Assembly: GCA_022496205.1 (NCBI GenBank)
Contig: WTXD01000059.1
Location: 95,379 to 159,378 of the forward strand
Length of the DNA: 64,000 bases
Reading direction: 5' to 3'
Source: Gloeopeniophorella convolvens
Taxonomy: Eukaryota > Basidiomycota > Agaricomycetes > Russulales
Both the position numbers and the translations under genes were made by a program. Shown here in pieces: positions 23,618 to 34,979 of this stretch; the stretch's first letter is position 1; the number at the start of each line of letters is the position of its first letter. Below the pieces are notes generated by a model that was not told the DNA's origin, did not search any database, and saw only the letters and a list, made by a program, of their open reading frames with translations.

Positions 23618-24406
23618 ATGGCCGCAGCTGCCGTTTACACGAACTCAGTATCCGCTGGCGGATACGCACATGCCCACGGCTACGGATATATGCCACTGAC
23701 TCCTATCGCCTCGAGCCCAACGCTGGTTGAGCCCCCACCGCCCTACACCGAGCGCCCCTCCATCAAACTCAACATCTCGGATGCGGGCCCGAGCATCATA
23801 AATGCTGTCGTGACTGACACGGCCGGCCGACCTCTCTATACTACCTCGAGCAACTCGAAGCGTACGACGTTGATCTCGTCTGGGAGCAATACAGGGGTGG
23901 CCACCGTCGAATGGGACCGGTCGAGCCCCCGCATGGTCTTCCGTGGACGGAAGATGAAGTGCAAGGAGTGGTTGCCACTCGCGGGTCCCGAAACTCAGTA
24001 TGTGCTTAGCCTTCTCTAACAATGGCTCGGTCCTGATATTGTCTTGGTTTTTTTAGGTCTCGCTTGCTCACCCACGGCGACGCGCGGTTCACTTGGACCA
24101 AGCGATCCACCACTGGCTACGTGGGTCTTATGTTCATCGCTTGCTTTGTTGAAACTGACCATGTTGCAGCTTATCCCTGCAGACCGACCAGGCCTTGCTG
24201 TTGCCAGGTGGCGTATCAAGCGAACCGACGAGTTGCGCCTCGAGATCTTCCAGGAGGCCCTTGTTGTGCCGGGCTTCCTCGAGGCAATCGTCCTCTCAGT
24301 TGTCCTCCTTCGATCCGGGCGCCCGCTTGGCGATGTCCCAGAAGGCCTCAGCCTTGGCGCGCCCAGATTCTTTGCTCTTGCTGACGTTGCAGCGAACATA
24401 CGATGA
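23618..24406 (+). CDS. DUF6593 domain protein, copy A
   Basis: Member of a basidiomycete-rich family of unknown function, 226 residues. Exons: 23618-23997, 24057-24120, 24170-24406. The short N-terminus is Ala/Tyr/Gly-rich and leads into the P-P-P-P-Y-T-E-R motif that marks the domain start. Conserved points are A-x-V-x-D-x-x-G-R-P-L-Y-T, V-E-W-D-R-S-S-P-R-M and K-C-K-E-W-L-P-L, with a C-terminal hydrophobic patch L-E-A-I-V-L-S-V-V-L-L. A paralogue at 30831-31636 has the same three-exon structure (exon 2 is 64 nt and exon 3 237 nt in both). The two flank the carbonic anhydrase pair. Predicted fold is a compact beta-rich domain (inference). Confidence 0.85.
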
Positions 24407-25489
24407 TCGACGACCCCATTCCTCGTATAAGTAACGACTTGATGTCTATCGCGGTATGCTTATGCTGATAGTAGGATTTGTATGATTGTATGGCTGGACA
24501 CGCACGGTATGACCTTCGATGTATCTGTAGCTATAGTGTATATGGCGTCGCTGTGCGACTTGCAATGGATGTATTACCCTTGGTTTCTTTTCCCCATTTA
24601 CCTGCGCCTGCCACTGCAGTCTGCAGCACAGTACTGCCTGGACTGTGTAACAGTGTAACTTAGCATCACGTGCACGTCTGCCACCGCGTCGAAGTCCGGG
24701 CTGCCCGAGCTGTCTCTACGGTCATGGTCGCGGCACTTCTACAAGTTACCACTGAGACCTGCTGGCACTCTCCTGCCCTCAAACCATCAACTTTGCCATC
24801 TCTGAAGCCTGTTCATCTTATTTCTGGACCGGAAATGCGCAGCTCTCCTGTCTCTAACCCCTGTCTTCCCCAATCGATGGCCACTCTCGACGGCTGGCTA
24901 AGAGGAGTCTAGTGCTTCTCTTCACGGTCCCCTTTCTGATCCTAGCTCCCGTGCCCTGGGCGTTTGCCCACTTCCTCTGGGTAGACGACATGATCCGCCA
25001 TTTTTCCTTCGCGATGCGCCAGGAGAGCGCATAGTATATGTCATGTCGGCGACGATCAACCGGTTTAACGCTCTCAAGACTCGATCCCACGGAACTTTGC
25101 ACGTTCCTCAGATTCATACCGTTTTTACTTGAGTACCGAGGGAGTCGGCGCGTATCACGAATGGAATGTCATTCCTATCTCTTTCCGCTTCGCGGGCGGT
25201 GCTTCACATTTTGGAAAGAAGGCGTCTCAACTTGTCATAATCGCAATCGGAAAGGCGGTGCACTCGTCACGACCCGGCATGATTTGCGTATGTGGCCGCT
25301 CTGCTCTGCCTCTACACGGAATCACGGTACCGTCCTTGTCGAACTAGTATTTCAAGTGCGCCGTCGTAGTCCCGGAGCAGTGCCTGCACACATGATGATT
25401 CGTGCACCGCCCCGCTTCCCCTATAAGGCGTTAAGGCCGTGGATGACTCTCGTTCCCCGCTCTCTCAATCCTCTCCTTTTGACCTTGGG
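24407..25489. other. Intergenic region with promoter of the first carbonic anhydrase
   Basis: No coding signal that I can support in about 1.1 kb. TATAAG at 25422-25427 lies about 65 bp before the carbonic anhydrase ATG. Confidence 0.4.
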
Positions 25490-26297
25490 ATGGACTCGGC
25501 GCTCTTCAATCTCCTTCAACGCAATGACCAGTGGTCGGACGCTGTCGAAGCGGCTGATCCTAACTTCTTCCCCGACTCTGCCAGCAACGTGCAGACTCCA
25601 GCGGCAAGGAGTCCGCCCTGACGTCACTGGATTGTGCGGACTCACGTTTCTGCTCCCTGTCAGTTCCTCTGGATCGGATGTGCCGACTCACGCGTCCCGC
25701 CCTCAGTCTTGACTGCGTCCAAGCCCGGAGACTTGTTTGTTCATAGAAATGTGGCTAGGTGAGTCGCTCAGTGCCTTGCCATATTTCTAAAGCTCATATC
25801 TTATCGTGCAGCCTCGTCCATCCCGACGATGAAAATACACTTTCCGTGATCTCATTCGCCGTTGAAGCGATCAAAGTAACCCACAGTAAGTTGCTGAACA
25901 TCATGTAATCCCTTCACCACTTGACGGTGTTTTCCGTCTTCCAGTCCTCGTTGTCGGGCATACTGTGTGCGGAGGTGCTCAAGCTTGTCTCAACACAGCA
26001 TTAGGCATTCCTATTGATCCCCCACCGGCACCGGTGCTCCAGAAATGGCTTTCGCCGCTCATCGACCTGGCACACTCCCTCCGTCCGTCTCCGGATCCAG
26101 CGGAGCAACTCGCCAACCTGCGGCGACTGGTTGTGGAGAACGTCCGTCAGCAGATCCAAAATGTTGTAAACACAGAGACGGTACAGGCTGCGTGGGCACA
26201 TGGCAAGGAGCTTTCAGTGCACGGACTCTTGTACGACCTCGCCACGGGGAAGTTGGAGGATCTCCAGCTTACGGTGAACAACCGCTCCGAATCCTAG
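25490..26297 (+). CDS. Beta-class carbonic anhydrase, copy A
   Basis: Interconverts CO2 and bicarbonate with a zinc ion. Exons: 25490-25603, 25664-25758, 25812-25885, 25945-26297; 211 residues, normal for a compact fungal beta-CA. Zinc ligands and the Asp-Arg dyad are in G-C-A-D-S-R-V-P; the second ligand pair is in [15 protein letters not shown] is also typical. Exon boundaries match copy B at 27383-28178 (exons 114, 95 and 74 nt in both). Alignment with copy B puts the first donor at GC (GCAAGG at 25604), a GC-AG intron; a GT alternative at 25589 would shorten the protein by five residues. There is no transit peptide, so it is probably cytosolic. Confidence 0.9.
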
Positions 26298-27382
26298 GAA
26301 GCGATACGGACCATGTACTTAATAGTTGTAAGTTTGTAAAAGTCTCGAGTGACACTCTGGTCAAAGAACGATTTCGTGTCGACTGTTGAGCACGTTGTCG
26401 CATGCCCTTTGCGAGACGCTCCTCATTGTAAAAGCCCATTCAACATTGCTGGACGCGACTCAATACAATTCATAATCTCGGGGTTCGATTTCCGTCAGTC
26501 AGCAGTGCTGTGAGGCACTGTATATGTTGCAAGAATATCCTTCTGCTATGTAAGCCCGGGCGGCGGTGTGAGTAAAGAGAAAAGGGTGCAGGCGCTGCTT
26601 CCATTTCCCCGCGTGCACCGTGGTCCGTGACGGGTGACGTTGAATGGGAAGAGCGCCGTGATGCAGTACTTACATAACGGGGCTCCGTGCGCGTGGTCGG
26701 CGAGTCCCGCCGCGCGTGCCCATGCGGCGCTTGGCGGACCCCGCGGAGTCCGATTGGCAACCGAGGTCACGTTCCGCCAGATCATTGCGATGCCCTGGCG
26801 AATGTCGACGTCTATTTCAGCCCGCATCTACGTACACGACATGCTAGCGCCCTCGCGCTACATAATCCCGGTCTCAGCGACCTCCGATTACCGAAATGTG
26901 CGTGCAACTCACCCTGATGACAGAATTTAAGGCTTACCAGCAGCGTTCAACAGTCCAATCACTGGCACGCCGCCTTCAGTTCTGGACACCCTGGAGATGT
27001 GTCGTGTCAGCGGATCTGAGTATCGCGGTCGGAATTCCCAGGCCCGCCGTACATGACAGTGCCATAGCACCTGCATAGCGCTGTTCCCCGCGACTATCTG
27101 GAGTAAACCTGCAGGGCGTTTCAAATCCGCTAACGAGAGCCGGATAGTCAGCACTATGCGACATATTTGTCCTCTGGCCTGCCGGAGTGTGTACTCCGGT
27201 TCTTTCTTTGCAGGGGACGCGGATGAGTACCACTCATGGGCCCAGCGCCCTGCTCGCTCAGCTCTAGAGAACCGGAATTATGCACTGGCATTCGAGCACG
27301 CAGCCTGCGCTCCAGCTTCCTCGCTGGCCTGGATATAAGGCTCTGCTGGTCTTTCCGAGACAGCTATCTCCTCGTCTTCAAT
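26298..27382. other. Intergenic region between the carbonic anhydrase copies
   Basis: About 1.1 kb, no supported gene. TATAAG at 27334-27339 lies roughly 45 bp before the second carbonic anhydrase ATG, a spacing similar to that of copy A. Confidence 0.4.
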
Positions 27383-28178
27383 ATGTCTTCTCCACTGTCA
27401 GACCTTCTCGCAGCCAACGAATCTTGGGCCAGCGCCGTCTTCGCATCTGATCAAGGCTTCTTCGACAGGGGCGTGAATATCAAGCAGACCCCAAAGGTGT
27501 GCATGCAGTCAGCAGTCGCGTCCTGATTTTGAATTTAGTCGTCCTGCTCTCCGGCAGTTCCTCTGGATAGGATGCGCGGACTCGCGCCTCCCAGCCTCGG
27601 TTATGACTTCTTCTAAGCCAGGGGACATGTTCGTCCATAGGAACATAGCAGGGTGCGTCCTCCGCGTCCTACCATTATACTACACTTGCTCATATACGCA
27701 TATAGCCTCGTCCATCCTGACGACGAGAATGTCTTAGCAACGATTTCTCTCGCTATTGAGCTGGTACATGTAGAGCATAGTACGCCCTGCGACTTACCGT
27801 CTCCCTTCTTCCCGATAACATTGCCCAACAGTTCTCGTTGTCAGTCACACTCGCTGTGGCGGTACATGGACGAGCCTCAATGCCGTGCTTGGCAAAGAGA
27901 CCGTGCCCCCTCCCGCTCCCGTATTGAACAAGTGGCTCGCCCCGCTCATCGACCTCGCGAAGTCGCTCCATCCGTCCTCAGATCCCGACTCCTTTGTCGA
28001 AGAGTGGGACAAGCTTGCAGAGGCGAGCGTCCGCCAGCAGTTCAACAATGTTGTCAACACGGAGACGGTGAAACGTGCCTGGGAGTCAGGAAAGAAGCTT
28101 TCAGTGCACGCTCTGATTTATGACGTTGCAACTGGTAGATTGAGGGACCTAGGCATCACGCGGACGGGCAGCGTTTGA
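27383..28178 (+). CDS. Beta-class carbonic anhydrase, copy B
   Basis: Tandem paralogue of copy A, 209 residues. Exons: 27383-27496, 27558-27652, 27706-27779, 27832-28178. Metal site and dyad are intact: G-C-A-D-S-R-L-P, then [15 protein letters not shown] is present. Its first intron uses a standard GTGTGC donor at the place where copy A uses GC. The C-terminal half follows copy A closely ([30 protein letters not shown]). Two beta-CA genes of the same subtype could allow different expression under different CO2 levels, but the promoters show nothing specific beyond the TATA-like box. Confidence 0.92.
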
Positions 28179-28870
28179 ACCCAGTAGGTCCCACCCTCTG
28201 TCGGTACAGTGTTTATCTGATTTGGGGCAGTTTCTAGTCCGCTCCCGGGTAGTTGTTTACAATACCTATTAGATAGGCAGCCGCGGACCATTCCACAATG
28301 AATGCTAGTAGTCAAACCAAGCGGAATTTTTCCCAGATCGCACACTTTGTGTCGACCACGCAGTCCACGCCAGGGCCATCCTGCAACGCAGCAGGGGCTA
28401 TAAGACTGACTGATGGCAGCACATGTCGCATGACACCTTGAATCTAGTAAACACATCGGTTGTACGCTAACTCTCACTAAGATCCGCATATTCGTGCTTA
28501 GCCACCCTACGACCCGCTTCGGAAATCTCCCCTCGGGCGGACTCGAAGTTTCTGTCAAGACCTTCCGCATGTTGCTCCATGCAAATATCGGGTTTCCGTT
28601 AGCAGATACCAACCTAACTGAGGCCGTCTTTGATTCTTTGGCTGCCCAGGCGGGAATGCCCAAAAGCAGTTCCAAGTAGAGGTTTTTCTAGCTAGAGAAA
28701 CCTCGTTCCGGCGACGATCTCCGCAGCAGTCCGTGATTCGCTCCCTTCTGATCATAACCTTCTCCAGGATGTCGGATTTAGAGGCGCACTCTCGCCGATT
28801 TGAATTGTCGCATTTAAGCCCTCAGTGTGTCTGTCCCGAGGGCTCGCTTCAACTCATCTGTCTTCCCGCC

Positions 28871-29648
28871 ATGCTCCGCTTCTCTAGTCTCGGCTGGACA
28901 AGCCCCACGCTCGACGAGATCACTACAATTGCCAAACGGACTGCAGATATTCTGCGCGATCATGGCCTAGCCTGCTGTGTGTTTGGCGGTACCAGCTGCC
29001 GACTAAAGGGCACTACACGCTTACCCAATGTATGTCTCACTGGGATGTCCGGGTGATTTACTCTGACTGACCACCCGTATCATTAGGACGTCGACATGGT
29101 TGTTATGTCGACTACGCACACGCAAGAGGCGCTCAAAATCCTTCTCTGCGCCGCTGACGACTCCTTTTTCCGTGTGCCTTCGACGAACCCGCGTAACACG
29201 TACACTGTGTTGCGGTGTCATACACGGAACAGGCGCACTCGCTGCAAAGTGGACATCCTTGTCCCACCGCTGCTAAATATTCCCCTGATTCCTGCGGAGA
29301 AGGTAGAGTGGGATGGGCCGAGCGGCGTGCCCGTTATGCCGGTAGTGACTCCTCTTGCTGAAGCTGCAGGGATGGGAAGACCATCTCCTGTCGCGCTACG
29401 CAGATAAACGGCTCAAGCGGCACAACGATGCCAAAGATGTCCGGGAGCTACTCGAGATTGCGAGGTGCTTGGGGGTGCAGTGGCCATCCGAGACCTGGCT
29501 CCCATTGGGCTTCAAGAGAGAAGGGGAGCGGCGAGTGGCTGGTTTCATTACTTATTTCCCCAGCACGGAAGGCAATTGGGAGGAGATCGGGTTCGTACGC
29601 GCTTCGACCACAGGGTATACGATTGATAGCCTTTTGGATTATTTGTAG
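28871..29648 (+). CDS. Nucleotidyltransferase-fold protein with apparent frameshift
   Basis: Resembles basidiomycete proteins of the minimal nucleotidyltransferase fold: V-F-G-G-T-S carries the G-G-x-S helix cap, N-D-V-D-M-V-V the D-x-D metal pair, and K-V-D-I-L-V the third Asp. Exon 1 is 28871-29029, the intron 29030-29086 (GTATGT...TTAG), and exon 2 starts at 29087. The reading frame then changes near 29341-29350: upstream it reads V-P-V-M-P-V-V and downstream, one frame over, L-L-L-L-K-L-Q-G-W-E-D-H. Both look like parts of the same family, so a 1-nt insertion around 29348 is the simplest explanation. An alternative is a 61-nt intron (29302-29362, GTAGAG...GAAG) that would restore frame but drop these residues. 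The gene is either a recent pseudogene, a sequencing error or oddly spliced. Substrate unknown. Confidence 0.65.
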
Positions 29649-30830
29649 ACTTGTAGATGGTCACCTCCCGTCATTTGGAGAGCTTCTATCTCGGCTTTTA
29701 TGACCGACTCAGATGCAGTGGGGCTCCTCAAGAAATACACATAGCACTGGGAAGTCAAGCTTCGAGGGTGTTAAGTAGTGGTGATCTCGGCGAACGCGTT
29801 GAGATCCTTGCATCACTTTACTCACAGGTTTCTTGACGGTGTGTGTGGAGAACTCGGATTCGAGGGCCCCTTACGACAACATAGTTATGAATTTGAATTG
29901 TCGCAGCTATAATACGACTACGATGGAATGACTGAGATTTCAGCGGTAGCACATAGGTTCTACGCGTAAGTGACACGTAGCGGATCGCACGTTGTACGCT
30001 GGCAAAGCTTGAGCTTGAGGCCTTAAGGCCCAAAGCTGAAGGAGTATCGAGCATTGCTCATCATTCTGTATGCTATATAAGAGCGAAAACACGAATGCTG
30101 TGATAGCATCATGGTCAATGGTGCCCGGGCCTGCGATTAACAGCGATGCACTCGCCGAATGCCCCGTTGTTACGTTGACTTCAATGAAAACAACAAAGAA
30201 ATAAAAGGAACTTTGTCTACTGGTTTGACTGTATCTCAGAGACGGGAAGCGAGGGACAAGGTGTTGCTCGGAATGAATCACGTCATGTTCGTTGTGCAGC
30301 CTCGTTATACATAGCTATGACGGAAAACGATGGGAACGAAGAGTTGATCATCATCATGAAGCAGCTGAACAAAGTTCATTTCGCACAGCGCAGCGTTGCC
30401 CGGGCCGGGGATGCTCAACCCTGTCCGACCACCTTCCCAATGCGACACTTGGCCACAGCAGCGAGCTGAAGGTCGACCGACCCAACCGAACGGGCGTACC
30501 TCAAAGAACGCACTAAAGTTGCTTCGCTGGCTCCAGCGTGACGAGATTTATCTATTGCACCCCAGTCGTATCCCCGCGCGCCGCCAGCCTGTGCGCCCTC
30601 GCCGAAGAAGGCAGCTACAAAGGCGCGTCCCAGAATGGACGCGACCTTGTCCTGCTTTCGTCTGCACGCTCGAGCGCCCACCACCAACTGCACCATAAAT
30701 CCCGCCCCCATGGCTCTCGACATCTGCACTTTCGCGAGCCCGCGCCGCGTGTACTGCTCATCCCCTATACGATACCCCCGCTTTGTCTTTGCTGTGCCGC
30801 AGACACTAGAGAAGCCCCAACATCACCGAG
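29649..30830. other. Intergenic region without a supported gene
   Basis: About 1.2 kb between the nucleotidyltransferase-like gene and DUF6593 copy B. Overlapping open frames in 30290-30830 carry no motif. The last 150 bases are likely the DUF6593 promoter and 5' UTR. Confidence 0.4.
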
Positions 30831-31636
30831 ATGGCCACTACAGCAGTTTTCGCGCAACCTCCTGCGTACAGCACACCCGCCGTACACCTTGACGCCGATG
30901 ACGTCCTCGGCTTCCGCCCGTCCTCGTCAACGCCGCCCCCGGCCTACACTGAGCGCGCCTCGCGCAAGTTCAGGATCACCGCCGCGCCGGGTGCGGGTGT
31001 CCTGAACGCATCGATCGTTGACGGCGCTGGCCGCGCACTCTACACCGCCTCTTCGGATGCAAAGCTCAAGAAGACCTCCGTGCGCCGACCAGACACCGGC
31101 GTGGAGCTCGCGAGCTTCGAGTGGGACCGCGCGAGCCCGCGCATGCGGCTCGCGGGGAAGAAGCTCAAGTGCAAGGAGTGGCTGCCGCTTAGCGCAGACA
31201 CGCGGTACGTCCGCTTTGCTCGTGTCGCCATCTGTAGCCCGGCTCATCGGCGCGCGATGCATTGTTCAGGTCGCGTATTCTCACGCTGGATGGCATCCGA
31301 TACATCTTGACGGATCGTAAGGGTGTCGGCTACGTACGTGCACCTGCTCCGTGCCATGCCACATGTGCCGCCTTGCTGACCGGTCGACTTGCATTGCAGC
31401 TCATGCCCGCCCAGGGCCCTGTTCTCCTCCCTCTCGCGCGCTGGCGGACAACCCACGACGTCCGAGCACAGCGCGTCGAGGTCTTCGAGGATGCGCTTGT
31501 TGTACCGGGTCTTCTCGACGCACTGGTGCTCGCGCTCCTAGTCCTACAGGGTGCCCAGCCTCTCGGCGATGCCTTCGATTGTCTCAACTCGGCCTCCCCC
31601 AAGTTTTACGGTGCGGGCGACCTGGCGTGGCGATAG
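30831..31636 (+). CDS. DUF6593 domain protein, copy B
   Basis: Paralogue of 23618-24406, 224 residues. Exons: 30831-31204, 31270-31333, 31400-31636. It shares P-P-P-A-Y-T-E-R-A-S, G-R-A-L-Y-T, F-E-W-D-R-A-S-P-R-M and K-C-K-E-W-L-P-L, and the C-terminal hydrophobic stretch L-D-A-L-V-L-A-L-L-V-L. Introns 1 and 2 fall at identical phases to copy A, so the pair arose by duplication after the introns were in place. Codon use is markedly GC-richer than copy A. Function unknown; the C-terminal hydrophobic patch could mediate membrane contact or dimerisation (inference). Confidence 0.85.
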
Positions 31637-32107
31637 AAGCTGCGAGTTGCACAGACAGACTGCCAGGGACTCCGTTGTATATCCTTATTGGAGACGAGTT
31701 TTTAGTTTACACTCTGTACTAGCGCGTCGCTGGCGACCTACATCTGATACCTGGATTCCGATGCTTTTGGTTTTGCTCTCATGAACCACGGCCACAAAAA
31801 GTACTTTGAGATCGTGTGAACGTTGGAGATCGAGGTGGGATCACGACTCCGTATGACATACTTCAATGAAACTGGTATCCCAAGGGTATATGAATCCGCC
31901 AGGTCACACGAAAATGTATCTGTATGCTAAGGTCGAAGGCATTGCATTGCGAGCTAGTGCGCATATCAAACGCCATGCATAAATGACACGGCTGGTGCGC
32001 GTCGAATTTTGGTCACACATTATCACCGACTCAGCCTGCTAGATTACTTTCCTCCCTCGCATGCTGAGAACCCGACCACACCCAGGTGCACTCATCGAGG
32101 CCTAAGC
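31637..32107. other. Convergent 3' region
   Basis: About 470 bp between the ends of DUF6593 copy B and SEC61. No coding signal seen; presumably 3' UTRs and transcription end sites of both genes. Confidence 0.4.
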
Positions 32108-33913
32108 TCACAGGAAGTCGCCGAGAGCAGCCATCTCAGGCCCACCAGCCTCCTATCAGAAGGTATCAGGAACAGTATTGACATCCTGAAACGCGCAATG
32201 ACGTACCCGTTGTCCAATCTCCCAGTCTGAAGAGAAACGAGTGTCATCAGCAGGCGGAGAATGAAAGTACGAGATGTACTTACAGGAATAGATGATGGTT
32301 ACAGCCATGAGAATGCCGGTACCAGAGCCAATGGCGCCCATGAGGTCAGCCGTGACAGATAGGAGACCGAGGACGGCACCACCGAGAGCAGCCGCGGTAG
32401 GAATGACACGCTTAAGCTCTTTATACATCGAGCCCTCACGGTGACCGGCCATGACCTGTGCCACGTCAACACTCGGATGGATGAGGAAAAGAAAGGTCTT
32501 CCTTACAAGCTGCTGATCCTTGAGTTGCTTGGCAATGTCACGCGGGCCAGAGCCCGAGACTTCGATCCAGGTCTTGGAGAAGATGGCGCAGACAGAGGTC
32601 ATGAATAAGATATATAAGGCGGTGTGAATGGGATCGAGGAACGCTGCGCGGAGAGTACGGGGAGGGGAGATGTAGTACGCGAAGCCGGATGTCGCAGTGA
32701 GCTGTGCGGATTCTTCCATAGGCTGGTAGAAAGGAATCAGCGCAAGAAGCGTATTTATATCGTTAGACGTACCTCCCAGATACCGAGAAGCTTCACGAGG
32801 AAATTGTCGGGGAAGCGAGAGAAGAGCATCTGGCTGACAATGTAGATGTGCGAAGTGAGAGCCGACTCGAGCATAATGGGCATATTCGAAGTGTAGAACA
32901 GCTTGACAGGGTATGAACCACGCTGACCACGGAAGCGGTTGCTCTTGACCGGAATCTCGATGCGGAAGCCCTGGAGGTAGATGACGACGGCGAAGACAGC
33001 GAGGGTCGCGATGAGGTTCATCACGTTGGGGAGACGCTCGCGCCAGAATGCCTCGCGGAGAGCGCGACCCTTGTCGTTCCAGGTGAAGAGAAGGTGGAAC
33101 AGGGATACGATGGCACCCTCGAACTCAGGTCCGCGGCCGGTGTTGACGGTGGTAGGGGAGAAGGCCTTCCATACAATCGACTCGCAAATGTTGGTGGCAA
33201 TGAACAACGAGATGCCAGAACCGAGACCGTAGCCCTTCTGCAAAAGTTCATCGAGGAGGATGACAATGAGGGCAGCGGCAACGAGCTGGATGATGAGCAG
33301 AAGGCAGACTCCGGCGCCGAGGTCGCTTGGCTGACCGTAAAGGCCGGTAAGCACGTACACAGTAGCTTGGCCGAGAGATATGAGAAGGGCAAATACTAGG
33401 TGATAGACATCAGTGTAAAAGTAAGGAGACGTATGTGTATATGCGTACACTTCTGAGCACCTGAGAACAAGCCACGATCTTCCTTGAGCGAGAAATCAAC
33501 GTCGATGAGGTTGGCACCGGCAAGAAGCTGCATAATCATTCCCGAGGTGACGATAGGACTGATTCCGAGCTCCATGAGAGTTCCACGGTTGGAGGCGAGG
33601 ATGACACGCATCCAGTAAAAGGGATCAGACGAGTCGGAGGACATAATGCCGTATAGGGGGACCTGTGAGCAGACCAAGAAAATCAATAGCGTGACGGCTG
33701 TCCATAAGACCTTCTGGTTGAAAGGAACCTTGGGGGTAAGTGTAAGTATCATTGGGCTACTGGCATGGAGTATATGTTTACTTTGCGGTCGGGTGACGAA
33801 ACTTCCGGGAGAATGGGAAGGAAAGGTCGGACGAGATTGAGAAACCGGACTGAAAACAAGGAACGTAAGACCATTGCATTGTAGACGTGCAGACATGACT
33901 TACACCCGCTCAT
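32108..33913 (-). CDS. SEC61: Sec61 alpha, protein-conducting channel subunit of the ER
   Basis: Pore subunit of the ER translocon, 476 residues, the usual length. Exons (minus strand): 33913-33907, 33849-33782, 33728-33449, 33395-32773, 32722-32507, 32455-32284, 32226-32207, 32152-32108. Diagnostic stretches are [57 protein letters not shown] and the C-terminal E-A-G-G-P-E-M-A-A. Ten membrane segments can be traced, including the plug region after the first. Exon 1 is only 7 nt (M-S plus one base) and exon 7 is 20 nt. The intron at 32456-32506 is 51 nt with no in-frame stop, so unspliced RNA would read through. It shares a 480-bp divergent promoter region with ribosomal P1. Confidence 0.97.
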
Positions 33914-34394
33914 GACTAGAGGAAGATGTCAAGGAGCGGCAGGGAGGAAAGAGGTGGTGTAAGAAAAGAGATGAATTGGCGTTGCTCGTCACCAAATGCG
34001 CCCAACGACAGACGTGGCACTACAAATAACCGTAAATATCCTTCCTCGTGACTTCGCTCTGACACGTCGCCAAGGCTAAGCTCAAGCTGAGCTACTTATA
34101 GCCTCACACAACTAAGTCGCTTCGTGGCTGTTGTTATACACAATCGATGGCGACATACGAGAGAACTGCGAGTAGTTTCTTTCATGAATTCTGTTAGCCT
34201 GGCAATACTCTTATGAAGTAAATGCAGGCGGCGTGGTGCGCGTCGTGATCATCTGATTGAGAAGGTAATCCACGTGATTGAACAAGCGCCACCTGTGCGA
34301 AAACCTTATCGACCGACCGACCAGCAAAGCTCATCGCCGCCGCCGCCCAACCACACGTTCCCCGACGCCCATTCACCACTAACTCTACTTTCCA
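33914..34394. promoter_or_regulatory. Divergent promoter region of SEC61 and ribosomal P1
   Basis: The two start codons face away from each other with about 480 bp between them, so both promoters must lie here. Both products serve protein synthesis and export. I see no clear TATA box at consistent spacing for either; TATA-less initiation would suit housekeeping genes. Confidence 0.5.
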
Positions 34395-34979
34395 ATGGTG
34401 AGTTTATGGCTTGTATAGTGTCACGTTCATCCGGGATGCTCGGGGTTGGTAGATATAGACCGTCTAGGTGGTGGATGCAGCGTTCTTGGACTGGATGAAC
34501 CAAAAGCGCACATTCTGACTTGTCCGCATCCTATTCAGGCCTCCGCTGAGCTCGCAGCAACCTACGCATCCCTCATCCTCGCCGACGATGGCGTTGATAT
34601 CACGGTACGACTTGAATCTGTTGGTCGTTTCGAGTTGGCAGGCCTGACTCTCAATTCAGTCCGAGAAGATCCTCGCAATCACCAACGCAGCCGGCGTTGA
34701 GCTCGAGCCCATCTGGGCCAGCCTCCTCGCCAAGGCACTTGAGGGCAAGAACGTGAAGGACCTCCTCTCGAACGTTGGCGCTGGTGGTGGTGCGCCCGCA
34801 GTCGGTGCACCCGCTGCTGCCGCTGGTGGCGCCGCTGCCTCTGCAGAGGCACCAGCAGAAGAGAAGAAGGAGGAGGAGAAGGAGGAATCCGATGACGACA
34901 TGGTGCGTATTGTTCTTGGCTCACCTCGCGTAGGTGCTCAAGTTTTCGTCATCTCTAGGGCTTTGGTCTCTTCGACTAA
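34395..34979 (+). CDS. RPLP1: 60S acidic ribosomal protein P1 (stalk protein)
   Basis: Lateral-stalk protein of the large ribosomal subunit that recruits translational GTPases. Exons: 34395-34397, 34539-34604, 34660-34902, 34959-34979; 110 residues. The N-terminal domain reads [17 protein letters not shown], followed by an Ala/Gly hinge, the acidic K-K-E-E-E-K-E-E tail and the universal end D-D-D-M-G-F-G-L-F-D. Exon 1 consists of just the ATG; the second codon comes from exon 2 after a 141-nt intron. The final exon encodes only G-F-G-L-F-D. The start is fixed by the family: no other Met precedes S-A-E-L. Confidence 0.96.
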
